A stretch of 64,000 bases of DNA, taken from Lutibacter profundi. Lineage in GTDB: Bacteria; Bacteroidota; Bacteroidia; Flavobacteriales; Flavobacteriaceae. Position 1 is the stretch's first letter, and the number at the start of each line of letters is the position of its first letter. This document shows, in pieces, positions 18,309-27,523 of the stretch. Both the position numbers and the translations under genes were made by a program. The notes below the pieces were generated by a model. The model was not told the origin of the DNA. It made no database searches and saw nothing but the letters and a program-made list of their open reading frames with translations. Location: NCBI RefSeq assembly GCF_001543325.1, contig NZ_CP013355.1, forward strand, positions 1,456,001-1,520,000, in the 5' to 3' direction.

Positions 18309-19550
18309 ATGAATATAAAATTACGCTTAACCATTTTAAATTTTTTAGAATTATTTGTTTTTGGAGCTTGGCTTATATCATTGGGTGGCTATTTAGGAGG
18401 GCAACTTCATTTTGAAGGAATACAAATTGGTAAAATATTTACAACGTTAGGTATAGCCTCACTAGTAATGCCGGGAATTGTAGGTATTATTGCAGATAAA
18501 TATCTCAATGCCCAAAAACTATTAGGAATATTACATATTATTGGCGCAGGATTTATGTTTTTCTTAGCACAAACAAAAGATTTTGATACTTTCTTTTGGA
18601 TGATGTTAGGCTACTTAACTGTATATATGCCAACACTTGGCTTAGTTAACACTGTTTCTTACAGTATTTTAACCTCAAACAAACTTGATATCATAAAAGT
18701 ATTTCCTAAAATCCGTGTTTGGGGAACAATTGGATTTATAGTTGCAGAAGTAGCTGTTGGAACCCTTGGTTGGGCACAAAACAATATGCAATTTTATTTT
18801 GCAATGGGAATTTCACTTTTAATGGGAATATATGCATTTACCATTCCTAATGTACCTTTATCAAAATCTGAAAACAAGTCTTTAATACAACGTTTGGGAT
18901 TGGATGCTTTTGTGTTATTTAAAGAGTACAAAATGGCTGTATTCTTTATATTTGCGACTTTACTAGGAGTTGTTTTGCAAATTTCAAATGCTTGGGCATC
19001 TGAATTTTTAAGAAGTTTTACTGCTGATTATCCCAATTCGTTTGCCGTAACAAATTCTAATACTATAATTGCCCTATCTCAAGTTTCTGAAACATTGTTT
19101 ATTTTAACAATTCCTTTTTTCTTAAAAAGGTTTGGCATTAAAACTGTAATGATTATGAGTATGCTTGCATGGTTTTTACGTTTTGGATTATTTGGTGTGG
19201 CAGCACCAGAAGGTATAGGTTTAGGATATCTAATTATGTCTATGGTAGTTTATGGAGCTGCGTTTGATTTCTTCAATATATCGGGTTCTTTATTTATAGA
19301 AACTGAAACAGACAGTAAATATAGAGGAAGTGCTCAAGGTTTATTTGTGCTGTTAACCAACGGTGTTGGAGCTGTTTTAGGTGGTATGGGTAGTGGTTTT
19401 GTAGTACAACATTTCACTACAGAAACAGGCAGAGATTGGCTAAGTATTTGGCTCGTATTTGCAGCTTATGCATTAATTTTAGCCATTGTATTTCGTCTTA
19501 TTTTTAAATACAAACACAACCCTGAAGTTATTAAAGAAATTAAGCACTAA
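18309..19550 (+). CDS. Nucleoside:H+ symporter-type MFS permease
   Basis: 413 residues with 12 predicted membrane helices. The start KLRLTILNFLELFVFGAWLI is typical of the NupG/XapB family, and there are conserved loops such as ADKYLNAQ and KVFPKIRVWGTIGFI. These inner-membrane carriers import nucleosides with protons. The gene lies 3 bases after the DUF151 gene and 37 bases before thyA, so imported nucleosides, thymidylate synthase and the two deoxynucleoside kinases nearby could serve one salvage network; that link is inference. Confidence 0.88.
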   Translation: MNIKLRLTILNFLELFVFGAWLISLGGYLGGQLHFEGIQIGKIFTTLGIASLVMPGIVGIIADKYLNAQKLLGILHIIGAGFMFFLAQTKDFDTFFWMMLGYLTVYMPTLGLVNTVSYSILTSNKLDIIKVFPKIRVWGTIGFIVAEVAVGTLGWAQNNMQFYFAMGISLLMGIYAFTIPNVPLSKSENKSLIQRLGLDAFVLFKEYKMAVFFIFATLLGVVLQISNAWASEFLRSFTADYPNSFAVTNSNTIIALSQVSETLFILTIPFFLKRFGIKTVMIMSMLAWFLRFGLFGVAAPEGIGLGYLIMSMVVYGAAFDFFNISGSLFIETETDSKYRGSAQGLFVLLTNGVGAVLGGMGSGFVVQHFTTETGRDWLSIWLVFAAYALILAIVFRLIFKYKHNPEVIKEIKH

Positions 19551-19587
19551 GTGTAAAATAAATTTCGTTTTAAGAAGTTAGTTTAAT

Positions 19588-20412
19588 ATGAAACAATATT
19601 TAGATTTAATAAAGCACGTTAGAGATAACGGAATTATTAAAGAAGATAGAACCGGAACCGGAACAAAAAGTGTTTTTGGATACCAAATGCGTTTTGATTT
19701 AAGCAAAGGATTTCCAATGCTAACAACAAAAAAATTACATTTAAAATCTATTATTTATGAATTATTATGGTTTCTTAAAGGAGACACGAATATAAAATAT
19801 CTAAATGAAAATGGTGTGAAAATTTGGGATGCTTGGGCCGATGAAAATGGCGATTTAGGGCCTGTTTATGGACATCAATGGCGCAATTGGAACAGTGAGG
19901 GAATAGATCAAATTAAAGAAGTAATTGAAACAATTAAAACAAACCCTGATAGTAGAAGAATGATAATCTCAGCTTGGAATCCAAGTGTTTTACCCGATAC
20001 TACTATTTCTTTTGCTGAAAATGTTTCAAACAATAAGGCTGCTTTACCTCCTTGCCATGCTTTTTTTCAGTTTTATGTTACTGAAGGAAAATTATCTTGT
20101 CAATTATATCAACGTAGCGCTGATATTTTTTTAGGAGTTCCTTTTAATATTGCTTCATATGCATTATTAACACTTATGATGGCACAAGTTTGTAACTTAA
20201 AACCTGGTGACTTTATACATACATTTGGTGATGCTCACATTTATAACAATCATAAAGAACAAATAGACTTGCAATTATCTCGTGAACCAAGAGAATTACC
20301 TAAAATGGAAATTAACCCAAAAATTAATAATATCTTTGATTTTTCATTTGAGGATTTTAATTTAGTTAATTACAATCCCTATCCGCATATTAAAGGAACT
20401 GTATCTGTATAA
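19588..20412 (+). CDS. thyA: Thymidylate synthase
   Basis: 274 residues, converting dUMP to dTMP with methylene-tetrahydrofolate. The N-terminal [11 protein letters not shown] phosphate-binding loop, WxWRNW-like [11 protein letters not shown], the catalytic Cys at residue 156 ([13 protein letters not shown]), [20 protein letters not shown] and the C-terminal HIKGTVSV are all present. A short insertion ([13 protein letters not shown]) just before the active site is common in Bacteroidota enzymes. It is grouped with folA (21049-21531), which regenerates the tetrahydrofolate that this reaction oxidises. Confidence 0.98.
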   Translation: MKQYLDLIKHVRDNGIIKEDRTGTGTKSVFGYQMRFDLSKGFPMLTTKKLHLKSIIYELLWFLKGDTNIKYLNENGVKIWDAWADENGDLGPVYGHQWRNWNSEGIDQIKEVIETIKTNPDSRRMIISAWNPSVLPDTTISFAENVSNNKAALPPCHAFFQFYVTEGKLSCQLYQRSADIFLGVPFNIASYALLTLMMAQVCNLKPGDFIHTFGDAHIYNNHKEQIDLQLSREPRELPKMEINPKINNIFDFSFEDFNLVNYNPYPHIKGTVSV

Positions 20413-20441
20413 ATAAATTTAAAAAAGTTATAATTAGAAAA

Positions 20442-20654
20442 ATGGACGCTCTACAATTAAAAAATAAAATAATTCAAAGAATCATTGAAATTGATGATGT
20501 GAATCTATTAAAATCTATTGAATTAATTTTCAATACTTCTGATAAGAATATTTCAAAATTTATCTCATTTATTCACGAAAACGTACAAGAAGAAAATTTA
20601 AGGGAAACTGAAGATTTTACAGCTTATATAAAAGAGTGGGTTAAAAGTATGTAA
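20442..20654 (+). CDS. Small hypothetical protein
   Basis: 70 residues, predicted all-helical and acidic, with no Cys and no signal peptide. The start MDALQLKNKIIQRIIEIDDV and the end EDFTAYIKEWVKSM resemble short antitoxin-like proteins that are common in Bacteroidota, but no toxin gene is adjacent. It lies 29 bases after thyA and 11 bases before a 2TM-domain gene, inside an apparent operon. I do not recognise a function. Confidence 0.6.
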   Translation: MDALQLKNKIIQRIIEIDDVNLLKSIELIFNTSDKNISKFISFIHENVQEENLRETEDFTAYIKEWVKSM

Positions 20655-20665
20655 ATTCAATTTCC

Positions 20666-21040
20666 ATGGATGATAAATACGAAGTATACGAAAATGCTCG
20701 AAATCGCATAAAGCAAAAAAAGCGATTGTATTTTCATTTTGTATTTTTTTTAATTGGATCTGTATTTTTTATTGTACTCAATAAAGTTTTAAAAATTGGT
20801 GAAACTCTTTTCGAAAATTGGTTTGTTTGGGCAATACTTTTATGGTTATTTTTCTTAATAGTTCATTTTATAAACGTTTTTATTACCAATCGATTTATGG
20901 GTAAGGAATGGGAACGAAAACAACTAGATAAACTTGTTCTAAAACAGAAACAAAAAATTGCACAACTTGAAAAAAAAATAACTTCCAACACTCACCAAAC
21001 TTCAGAATTTAAAAAAAAGGAAGATACTTTAAACAATTAA
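20666..21040 (+). CDS. 2TM domain-containing protein
   Basis: 124 residues. Two hydrophobic helices (about 22-42 and 52-74, LYFHFVFFLIGSVFFIVL and VWAILLWLFFLIVHFINVF) are followed by FMGKEWERKQLDKL and a charged coiled-coil tail. This is the 2TM domain pattern, also found fused to LytTR regulators or kinases in Bacteroidota; here it stands alone. Its function is unknown. It is placed between the small 70-residue gene and folA, with 8 bases to folA. Confidence 0.8.
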   Translation: MDDKYEVYENARNRIKQKKRLYFHFVFFLIGSVFFIVLNKVLKIGETLFENWFVWAILLWLFFLIVHFINVFITNRFMGKEWERKQLDKLVLKQKQKIAQLEKKITSNTHQTSEFKKKEDTLNN

Positions 21041-21048
21041 ACAACAGA

Positions 21049-21531
21049 ATGATAACCATTATTGCTGCAGTAGCTGAGAATAACGCTTTAGGAAAAGACA
21101 ATAAATTGATATGGCATTTGCCCGCCGATTTAAAACGATTTAAAAAAGTAACAGCCAATCACCATGTAATTATGGGGAGAAAAACTTTTGAATCTTTAGG
21201 AAAGCCTCTTCCTAACAGAACTAATATAATTGTTACACGCAACACTAATTTTACAGCACAAAATTGTATCGTAGTAAACTCTTTACAGCAAGCTCTCGAA
21301 TCTGTAAAAAATGATGAAAGTCCTTTTATTTTAGGTGGTGCTGAAATTTACAAACAAGCTATTAAAATTGCTGATAAACTTGATATAACCTTTGTTCATC
21401 ACAAATTTGAAGCCGATGTTTTTTTTCCAGAAATAAACAAATCAATATGGAAAGAAACTTCAAGAAAAAATTTTAAGGCAGATGAAAAAAACAACTACAA
21501 TTATAGCTTTGTAACTTTTGAACGAATTTAA
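21049..21531 (+). CDS. folA: Dihydrofolate reductase
   Basis: 160 residues, reducing dihydrofolate to tetrahydrofolate with NADPH. Features: MITIIAAVAENNALGKDNKL at the start, the substrate-binding WHLPADLKRFKK (about 22-33), MGRKTFESLGKPLP, the NADPH-binding ILGGAEIYKQAI (about 104) and the final strand FVTFERI. It is the last gene of the thyA-folA run and its 3' end overlaps that of sppA by 4 bases on the opposite strand. Confidence 0.97.
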   Translation: MITIIAAVAENNALGKDNKLIWHLPADLKRFKKVTANHHVIMGRKTFESLGKPLPNRTNIIVTRNTNFTAQNCIVVNSLQQALESVKNDESPFILGGAEIYKQAIKIADKLDITFVHHKFEADVFFPEINKSIWKETSRKNFKADEKNNYNYSFVTFERI

Positions 21532-23282
21532 TTAATTGTTATAACAAAAGGCAATCTTGTTTGAATACCTCTTAGCTTTGAAAATTGTTTAACTGTTTGA
21601 TAGATTTTGAAATTACTTTCACCTAATTCTTCTAGTATAATTTTGTTTTTAGATTTTACGAAAGGGAAATTACTTAATTTATCTTCTAAATCAACTTTAT
21701 AACTTGGATAATTCCGAGTTTTATAATCTGTTATTTCAGCCAACTCAGCGGCATACAAAATAGCATCATTTAAATTACCTAATTCATCAACCAATCCTTT
21801 ATTTAAAGCTTCAACTCCAGACCAAACTCTACCTTGAGCAATGCTATCAACAGCTTGTTTGCTCATATTTCTTCCTTTAGCAACTCTTTCTAAAAATATA
21901 TTATAAATATTCTCAACACCTTCTGCTGTCACCAATCTAAACTTAGTTGACATAGGTTCAAAAACACTATAATTTGCTCCTGTATTGGTGCTTACTTGCT
22001 CTGCATTAATTCCTATATTTTTTGCTAGTTTACTAAAATTTGGAAGAATCCCAAAAACACCAATTGAACCTGTAATTGTAGTTGGTTCAGCAAAAATTCG
22101 GTCAGCATTACAAGATATATAGTATCCTCCTGATGCAGCCAAATTGCCCATAGATACAACTAAAGGTAATTTTTCTTTTGTCAATTCTAATTCTCTCCAA
22201 ATCAACTCTGATGCTAAGGCACTACCTCCTGGTGAATTAACTCTCAACACAATTGCCTTCACTTTTTTATCTTTTCTTGCTTTTTTTAATGCTTTAATAA
22301 TTAAGTACTGTCCTATTTTATCTTCATCTCCTTTGCCATAAATAATTTCACCTTGTGCATAAATAACGGCTATTTTATGAGGTGCAGTAGATAAAACTCG
22401 ACCCTTTCCTTTTGAAATATAATTAGAAAGAGAAATTTTATTTAAATCATCATCTTTTGAAATTCCAGAAATTTTCTTTAATTTATCAACATATTCGTCT
22501 TCGTAAATAGCAGCATCAATAATATTATTTTCAATAGCTAACTTGGGTGTTCTAGCCAATAAATTATCTGCAATTTTGTTTAACTCAGTTATTGTTACAC
22601 CTCTATTAGCAGAAATATCAACTAACATTTCATTCCAAATAGACTTTAAAAACGAAGATATTTGTTCTCTATTATTCTCACTCATTTCATTATATAGAAA
22701 AGGCTCAACAGCACTTTTATATTTTCCATGCCGTATTACTTCCATTTTAACACCTGTTTTCTCTTGTAAATCTTTATAAAATAACACTTCAGAAGACAAT
22801 CCCTTAAAATCAATTCCACCTACTGGATTTACAAAAATAGAATCAGCAACAGAACTTAAATAATAAGATTTCTGATCATAAAAATCGGCATAAGCAAATA
22901 TAAATTTGCCCGATTCCTTAAACTCAAAAAGTTTATCTCTAATAGCCTGCGTTTGAGCAATACCAGCATTAACACCTAGAGTTGAAATACTTATTCCTTT
23001 AATTTTATCATCTGTTTTAGCATTTTCAATTGCATTAATAACGGTATTTAATCCTAATTTTTTATCATTAAAACCTAACAACTCGTCTAAAGGATCATTA
23101 CTTTTTGGGGCATAATCTTTTACTATATTCTCAAGTTTTAACTCTAAAACCGAATTACTTTTCAAAACCACTTTTTTGGTATCTCCAAAAGTTGCGGCTA
23201 TTAACAAAAATAACATAACAATTAAGCCTAAGGCAATTAAAGTCCCAATAATTGATGCTGCCAAGTTTCTTAAAAAATTCAT
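21528..23282 (-). CDS. sppA: Signal peptide peptidase SppA, long (67K) type
   Basis: 584 residues. One N-terminal membrane segment (about 9-30) anchors two tandem SppA domains on the periplasmic side. The first has the catalytic Lys region RHGKYKSAVEPFLYNEMS (near residue 185) and the second the nucleophile Ser in MGNLAASGGYYISCNADRIF (near residue 380), with TTITGSIGVFG after it. It degrades signal peptides left in the inner membrane. The gene faces folA, and its promoter element is at 23337-23344. Confidence 0.93.
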   Translation of the reverse strand: MNFLRNLAASIIGTLIALGLIVMLFLLIAATFGDTKKVVLKSNSVLELKLENIVKDYAPKSNDPLDELLGFNDKKLGLNTVINAIENAKTDDKIKGISISTLGVNAGIAQTQAIRDKLFEFKESGKFIFAYADFYDQKSYYLSSVADSIFVNPVGGIDFKGLSSEVLFYKDLQEKTGVKMEVIRHGKYKSAVEPFLYNEMSENNREQISSFLKSIWNEMLVDISANRGVTITELNKIADNLLARTPKLAIENNIIDAAIYEDEYVDKLKKISGISKDDDLNKISLSNYISKGKGRVLSTAPHKIAVIYAQGEIIYGKGDEDKIGQYLIIKALKKARKDKKVKAIVLRVNSPGGSALASELIWRELELTKEKLPLVVSMGNLAASGGYYISCNADRIFAEPTTITGSIGVFGILPNFSKLAKNIGINAEQVSTNTGANYSVFEPMSTKFRLVTAEGVENIYNIFLERVAKGRNMSKQAVDSIAQGRVWSGVEALNKGLVDELGNLNDAILYAAELAEITDYKTRNYPSYKVDLEDKLSNFPFVKSKNKIILEELGESNFKIYQTVKQFSKLRGIQTRLPFVITIN

Positions 23283-23336
23283 AGAAATATTAAATTTAAA
23301 AATGAAAAAACAAATAAATGTTTATAAGTTGAGCAA

Positions 23337-23344
23337 CAAAGATA
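23337..23344 (-). promoter_or_regulatory. -7 element TATCTTTG for sppA
   Basis: TATCTTTG on the minus strand, about 55 bases upstream of the sppA ATG. Confidence 0.45.
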
Positions 23345-23384
23345 TGTTTTTAAATGATACTTTTCTTTTCTTTGTATTCACTTT

Positions 23385-24509
23385 ATGCAAATTGTACGAA
23401 CCACATATTTATCCTTAGGAAGTAACCTTGGGAACAAGCTTGAAATTTTACAACAAGCGGTGGATTTAATTGCTAAAAACATTGGCTCAATTGCTAAAAT
23501 TTCAACTGTTTATAAAACGGAATCATGGGGATTTAAAAGTGCTGATTTTTATAACATTTGCATACAAGTATTTACAAGTTTAAATCCGGAAGATTTACTA
23601 AAATCTATTCATGAAATTGAATTCTCTTTAGGTAGAACACAAGATTTATCTACTAAATACAACGCGAGAAGCATTGATATTGATGTTTTACTTTTTGATG
23701 ATGAAATTATTTTTTCAAAAGAATTAATAGTTCCACATAAGAATATGTTGAAGCGTAAATTTGTAATGGTTCCCTTAGCTGAAATTGCACCTAATTTAAT
23801 ACACCCTATTGAAAAAAAACGTATTCAAACTTGTTTAAGCAATTGTACAGACAATGGTAAAATTGAAAATACTTATCTAAAGCTAAAACGTCCTATTTCT
23901 ATTTCTGAAAAATATAATTACATAGCCATTGAAGGGAATATTGGTGCTGGCAAAACTACACTTACCAATATGATTGCCGAAGATTTTAATGCTAAAATAA
24001 TATTAGAACGTTTCGCCGACAATCCTTTTTTACCTAAATTTTATGAAGATAAAGAACGATATGCTTTTCCTCTAGAAATGAGTTTTTTAGCTGATAGATA
24101 CAGGCAACTTTCTGATGATTTAGCACAATTTGATTTATTTAAAAATTTTATTGTATCTGATTATTACATTTTTAAATCTTTAATTTTTGCGCAAGTAACA
24201 TTGCCAAAAGATGAATATTTCTTATACCGAAGAATGTTCGATATTATGTATAAAGAAATTTCAAAACCAGATTTGTATATTTATTTATATCAGGAAACTC
24301 CCCGTTTAATTGAAAATATAAAAAAACGAGGAAGAGATTATGAGCAAAATATTGCCCCTGAATATTTAGATAAAATTCACAAAGGTTATTCAACTTTTAT
24401 AAAAACTGAAGAAAATTTAAATACGCTCATTATTGATGTTTCTAAAAAAGATTTTGTACGTAATAAAGAAGATTACAAAGAAGTTATTGAACTTATAAAA
24501 AACGCTTAA
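23385..24509 (+). CDS. folK: Fused 6-hydroxymethyldihydropterin pyrophosphokinase (FolK) and deoxynucleoside kinase
   Basis: 374 residues with two enzymes in one chain. Residues 1-140 are FolK: YLSLGSNLGNK, TVYKTESWG, FYNICIQV, and IDIDVLLFDDEIIF with VPHKNMLKRKFVMVPLAEIAP, the usual pyrophosphokinase signatures. After a linker of about 40 residues the second half (about 180-374) is a deoxynucleoside kinase, with P-loop EGNIGAGKTT near 183 and KKRGRDYE as the LID. In place of the DR-type motif it has SDYYIFKS. FolK makes the precursor of dihydropteroate for folate; the kinase makes dNMPs. A free kinase of the same family is at 8266-8880. The fusion is seen in other Bacteroidota, but why it exists is unclear. 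Confidence 0.93.
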   Translation: MQIVRTTYLSLGSNLGNKLEILQQAVDLIAKNIGSIAKISTVYKTESWGFKSADFYNICIQVFTSLNPEDLLKSIHEIEFSLGRTQDLSTKYNARSIDIDVLLFDDEIIFSKELIVPHKNMLKRKFVMVPLAEIAPNLIHPIEKKRIQTCLSNCTDNGKIENTYLKLKRPISISEKYNYIAIEGNIGAGKTTLTNMIAEDFNAKIILERFADNPFLPKFYEDKERYAFPLEMSFLADRYRQLSDDLAQFDLFKNFIVSDYYIFKSLIFAQVTLPKDEYFLYRRMFDIMYKEISKPDLYIYLYQETPRLIENIKKRGRDYEQNIAPEYLDKIHKGYSTFIKTEENLNTLIIDVSKKDFVRNKEDYKEVIELIKNA

Positions 24510-24524
24510 AACTATCTATCTGAG

Positions 24525-24863
24525 TTACTTTTTCTTTAGTTCTAATTTCTCTGCAAAGAAGTCACAAAAATCATGCATAGTCGCACTCATTTTTTCATCA
24601 TTAGTTGCACGTTCAAACGTATTTGCCATGGATACCAACGTTTGATAAAAAAAATACCTCATTTCATCTAAAGGCATATCTTTAGTCCATAAGTCCATTT
24701 TAAGTGTTTCTTTTGATTTTGGATTCCAAACTGAGACTAAAATAGCTTTAGCTTCTTCGTTTTTTATATTATTGTCTTCTGCAGACCAATGAATTTTTTC
24801 AGGAATTTTATTTTCGTCTAACCCTACTTTAAACTCTATTTTTGATGTATGTGCTACGGCCAT
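24525..24863 (-). CDS. gldC: Gliding motility protein GldC
   Basis: 112 residues, soluble, with KIEFKVGLDENKIPEKIHWS near the start and KMDLWTKDMPLDEMRYFFYQ in the middle, the pattern of flavobacterial GldC. It was found in Flavobacterium johnsoniae as a protein that improves gliding, with a still undefined biochemical role. Its ATG overlaps the gldB stop by one base (TAATG), so the two are translationally coupled. It converges with the FolK fusion gene. Confidence 0.92.
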   Translation of the reverse strand: MAVAHTSKIEFKVGLDENKIPEKIHWSAEDNNIKNEEAKAILVSVWNPKSKETLKMDLWTKDMPLDEMRYFFYQTLVSMANTFERATNDEKMSATMHDFCDFFAEKLELKKK

Positions 24864-25813
24864 TATTTTTTAGGTTTATATTTTGATTTTTTAAAAATTT
24901 CTTCAGCGTTTGTTTGCAGAAGTTCTTGCAAAGTTACATTATTATTGTTCATATATGAACGTACTATTTGCCACCCTAACCAAACTCCAATTCTACCAGG
25001 TGATTCTTTATCAATATCAATATAAAATTTTGAAAAAGGAGCATTCGTTATAAAACGTGTAAGCAAATCTGCATTAGTACTGTACAATAATTTGTTCTCA
25101 ATAAAATACTTCCACAATTGAGATTCATTTGCTATGGCCCAACCTAGTTGGTCTTGGGTATATCCCATTTTTTGAGCATCAGAAAAAGTTGGTAAATAAC
25201 GGTCTAATAAATACATCTTTTTCCCTTCGTTAATTATTAAATTTAAAAATTGACGGCTTCTATCGGGGATAAAATAACGTTCACTTATAGCTGTTGCAAT
25301 ATCAACAACCAATTGAGACTTGTTAAAATTTTGGGATAAGTATTTTGGGAAATCGCTATACACATTACTGTTTTTCCCTAAATACATATCTAAAGAAACA
25401 AACAGTAAACTATCTGCATAAATTACTTTATTTTCATAATCTAAATTTGTTATTAACGTAATTATTTTAGGAGGTTTAAAACTTGAATGATAATATTTTA
25501 CGTGCTTAAATAAATTTATTATATGTTTTTTTACAGTATCAATATTTTTAAAAACATTTTGTGTTTCTTGAAATAATTCAGCTTCATTTTTAATTTTATT
25601 CAACCAAATACTATCATTTTTAATAGGAAATAAATATGGATATTCTTTTTCAATATTAGGTAACGTTTTTTTGTTTGCTGTATAAAATTTTTGCTCAAAC
25701 CTATCAATGTTAACAGTTACTTTAATATTTGAAACATCAACCTCTTTTTTTGTTGTAGTAGTACAAGAAACTCCCAATAATAAAATGAAAATGGAAATAT
25801 AAACTCTATTCAT
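24863..25813 (-). CDS. gldB: Gliding motility lipoprotein GldB
   Basis: 316 residues. A lipoprotein signal with lipobox LGVSC (Cys at residue 16) is followed by a Thr/Lys-rich linker and a domain with VNIDRFEQKFY near the start and YTQDQLGWAIANESQLWKYF and GRIGVWLGWQIVRSYM later, typical of GldB. It is a membrane-anchored protein essential for gliding in F. johnsoniae. The order gldB-gldC is conserved there. A TATTTTTG promoter element lies at 25850-25857, divergent from nadE. Confidence 0.93.
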   Translation of the reverse strand: MNRVYISIFILLLGVSCTTTTKKEVDVSNIKVTVNIDRFEQKFYTANKKTLPNIEKEYPYLFPIKNDSIWLNKIKNEAELFQETQNVFKNIDTVKKHIINLFKHVKYYHSSFKPPKIITLITNLDYENKVIYADSLLFVSLDMYLGKNSNVYSDFPKYLSQNFNKSQLVVDIATAISERYFIPDRSRQFLNLIINEGKKMYLLDRYLPTFSDAQKMGYTQDQLGWAIANESQLWKYFIENKLLYSTNADLLTRFITNAPFSKFYIDIDKESPGRIGVWLGWQIVRSYMNNNNVTLQELLQTNAEEIFKKSKYKPKK

Positions 25814-25849
25814 TAATTTCTATCTTTACGCCGTTAATTTAAATAACGA

Positions 25850-25857
25850 CAAAAATA
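25850..25857 (-). promoter_or_regulatory. -7 element TATTTTTG for gldB-gldC
   Basis: TATTTTTG on the minus strand, 37 bases upstream of gldB. Confidence 0.4.
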
Positions 25858-25908
25858 TTAAATTAGTTTAATAGAAACCTTTAAATCTTGTTTTAAAACT
25901 CGATACCT

Positions 25909-27516
25909 ATGCCTATAAAAATAGCTATTGCTCAAATAAACACAACTGTTGGAGATATTAATGGAAATTTTGAAAAAATAATTTCCAATATTAATAGTGC
26001 TAAAACCGAAAAAGCTGAGTTGGTGGTATTCCCTGAATTGACTTTAACAGGATACCCTCCACGTGATCTATTAATAAAAAAAAGCTTTATTAAAAAAAAT
26101 ATTGAAATTCTTCATAATATAGTTGAACACACAAAAAACATTGCTGTTGTTGTTGGTTTTGTTGATGAAAAAAATGGAAAGCTATTCAATGCTGCCGCAC
26201 TAATTGAGAATCAAAAAATTATAGGTATTTATCATAAAATTCATTTGCCAAACTACGATGTTTTTGATGAAAAGCGTTATTTTACAGCAGGAAATTCAAC
26301 TGCTATTTACACTTTAAAAGGCGTAAAAATAGGACTTACCATTTGTGAAGATATTTGGATTGATAACGGCCCTGCTACAGATTTAAAACAAAAAGGAGCA
26401 GAATTAATTATCAATATATCTGCTTCACCATTTCACGCAGGTAAAGACAAAATTAGACTAAATGTAGTTGCAAAACAAGCCAAAGAAAATAACATTCCTA
26501 TAGTTTATTGCAACTTAATTGGAGGGCAAGATGATTTAATTTTTGATGGTAGAAGCTATGTTATAAACAACCAAGGAAAGTTAGTACAACAAAGTAAAGC
26601 ATTTGCTGAAGAATTGAGTTATATTTCTAATATTCAAACAAAAAATGAAATCGATTTTATTGAAAATGAAAACGAATCTATATATAAGGCATTGGTTTTA
26701 GGCGTTAAAGATTATTTTAGAAAAAATGGCTTTAAAAATGCAATTATTGGTTTAAGTGGCGGTATTGATTCAGCCTTAACTGCTGCAATTGCTGTAGAGG
26801 CCTTAGGTAATGTTAATGTAAAGGGTGTAAGTATGCCAAGTAAATTTTCATCTGAAGGAAGTATTTCAGATTCATTAGCATTGGCAAAAAATTTGAATAT
26901 TCCTTGTGAAATAATTCCTATTAAAAATATTTATATAAGTTATTTAGACTCCTTGAAAAATCAATTTTCAAATACTAAATTTAATGTTGCAGAAGAAAAT
27001 ATTCAAGCCAGAATTAGAGGAAATATTTTAATGGCACTTTCTAATAAATTTGGATATTTGGTGCTTACTACAGGAAACAAATCAGAAAGCTCTGTTGGTT
27101 ATTCAACACTTTATGGGGATATGGCTGGTGGTTTAGCCGTAATTTCAGATGTGTTAAAAACTAAAGTTTATGAATTATCAACTTACATAAATAATGTAAA
27201 TGGAAAAGAAATTATACCTGTTTCTACCATTACCAAACCACCGTCTGCAGAATTAAGAGAAGACCAAAAGGATTCAGATTCATTGCCAGAATATGATATC
27301 TTAGACCCTATTTTAAGAGCTTATGTAGAAGACGATTTAAGTAGTGAACAAATTATTGATTTAGGTTTTGAAAAAAGTGTTGTAGTTAAAATTATTGGTT
27401 TAGTTGATAGAAATGAATACAAACGACAACAAGCTGCTTTAGGTTTACGAATTACTTCTAGGGCTTTTGGACAGGGAAGAAGAATGCCTATAACAAACCG
27501 TTGGAAAGATGAATAA
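25909..27516 (+). CDS. nadE: Glutamine-dependent NAD+ synthetase
   Basis: 535 residues with two domains. The N-terminal nitrilase-type glutaminase (about 1-250) has catalytic Glu in VVFPELTLTGYPP, Lys in YHKIHLPNYDVFDEKRYF and Cys in GLTICEDIW. The C-terminal synthetase (about 265-535) has the P-loop IIGLSGGIDSALTAAIA, TTGNKSESSVGYSTLYGDM and SAELREDQKDSDSLPEYDI. It uses glutamine to amidate deamido-NAD+ as the last step of NAD+ synthesis. It is divergent from gldBC and ends 8 bases before the converging dnaG. Confidence 0.97.
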   Translation: MPIKIAIAQINTTVGDINGNFEKIISNINSAKTEKAELVVFPELTLTGYPPRDLLIKKSFIKKNIEILHNIVEHTKNIAVVVGFVDEKNGKLFNAAALIENQKIIGIYHKIHLPNYDVFDEKRYFTAGNSTAIYTLKGVKIGLTICEDIWIDNGPATDLKQKGAELIINISASPFHAGKDKIRLNVVAKQAKENNIPIVYCNLIGGQDDLIFDGRSYVINNQGKLVQQSKAFAEELSYISNIQTKNEIDFIENENESIYKALVLGVKDYFRKNGFKNAIIGLSGGIDSALTAAIAVEALGNVNVKGVSMPSKFSSEGSISDSLALAKNLNIPCEIIPIKNIYISYLDSLKNQFSNTKFNVAEENIQARIRGNILMALSNKFGYLVLTTGNKSESSVGYSTLYGDMAGGLAVISDVLKTKVYELSTYINNVNGKEIIPVSTITKPPSAELREDQKDSDSLPEYDILDPILRAYVEDDLSSEQIIDLGFEKSVVVKIIGLVDRNEYKRQQAALGLRITSRAFGQGRRMPITNRWKDE

Positions 27517-27523
27517 TTTAGAT

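Noticed and set aside
20442-20654. Toxin–antitoxin module
   Set aside because: Only an antitoxin-like small protein is seen; the next gene is a 2TM membrane protein, not a toxin family.
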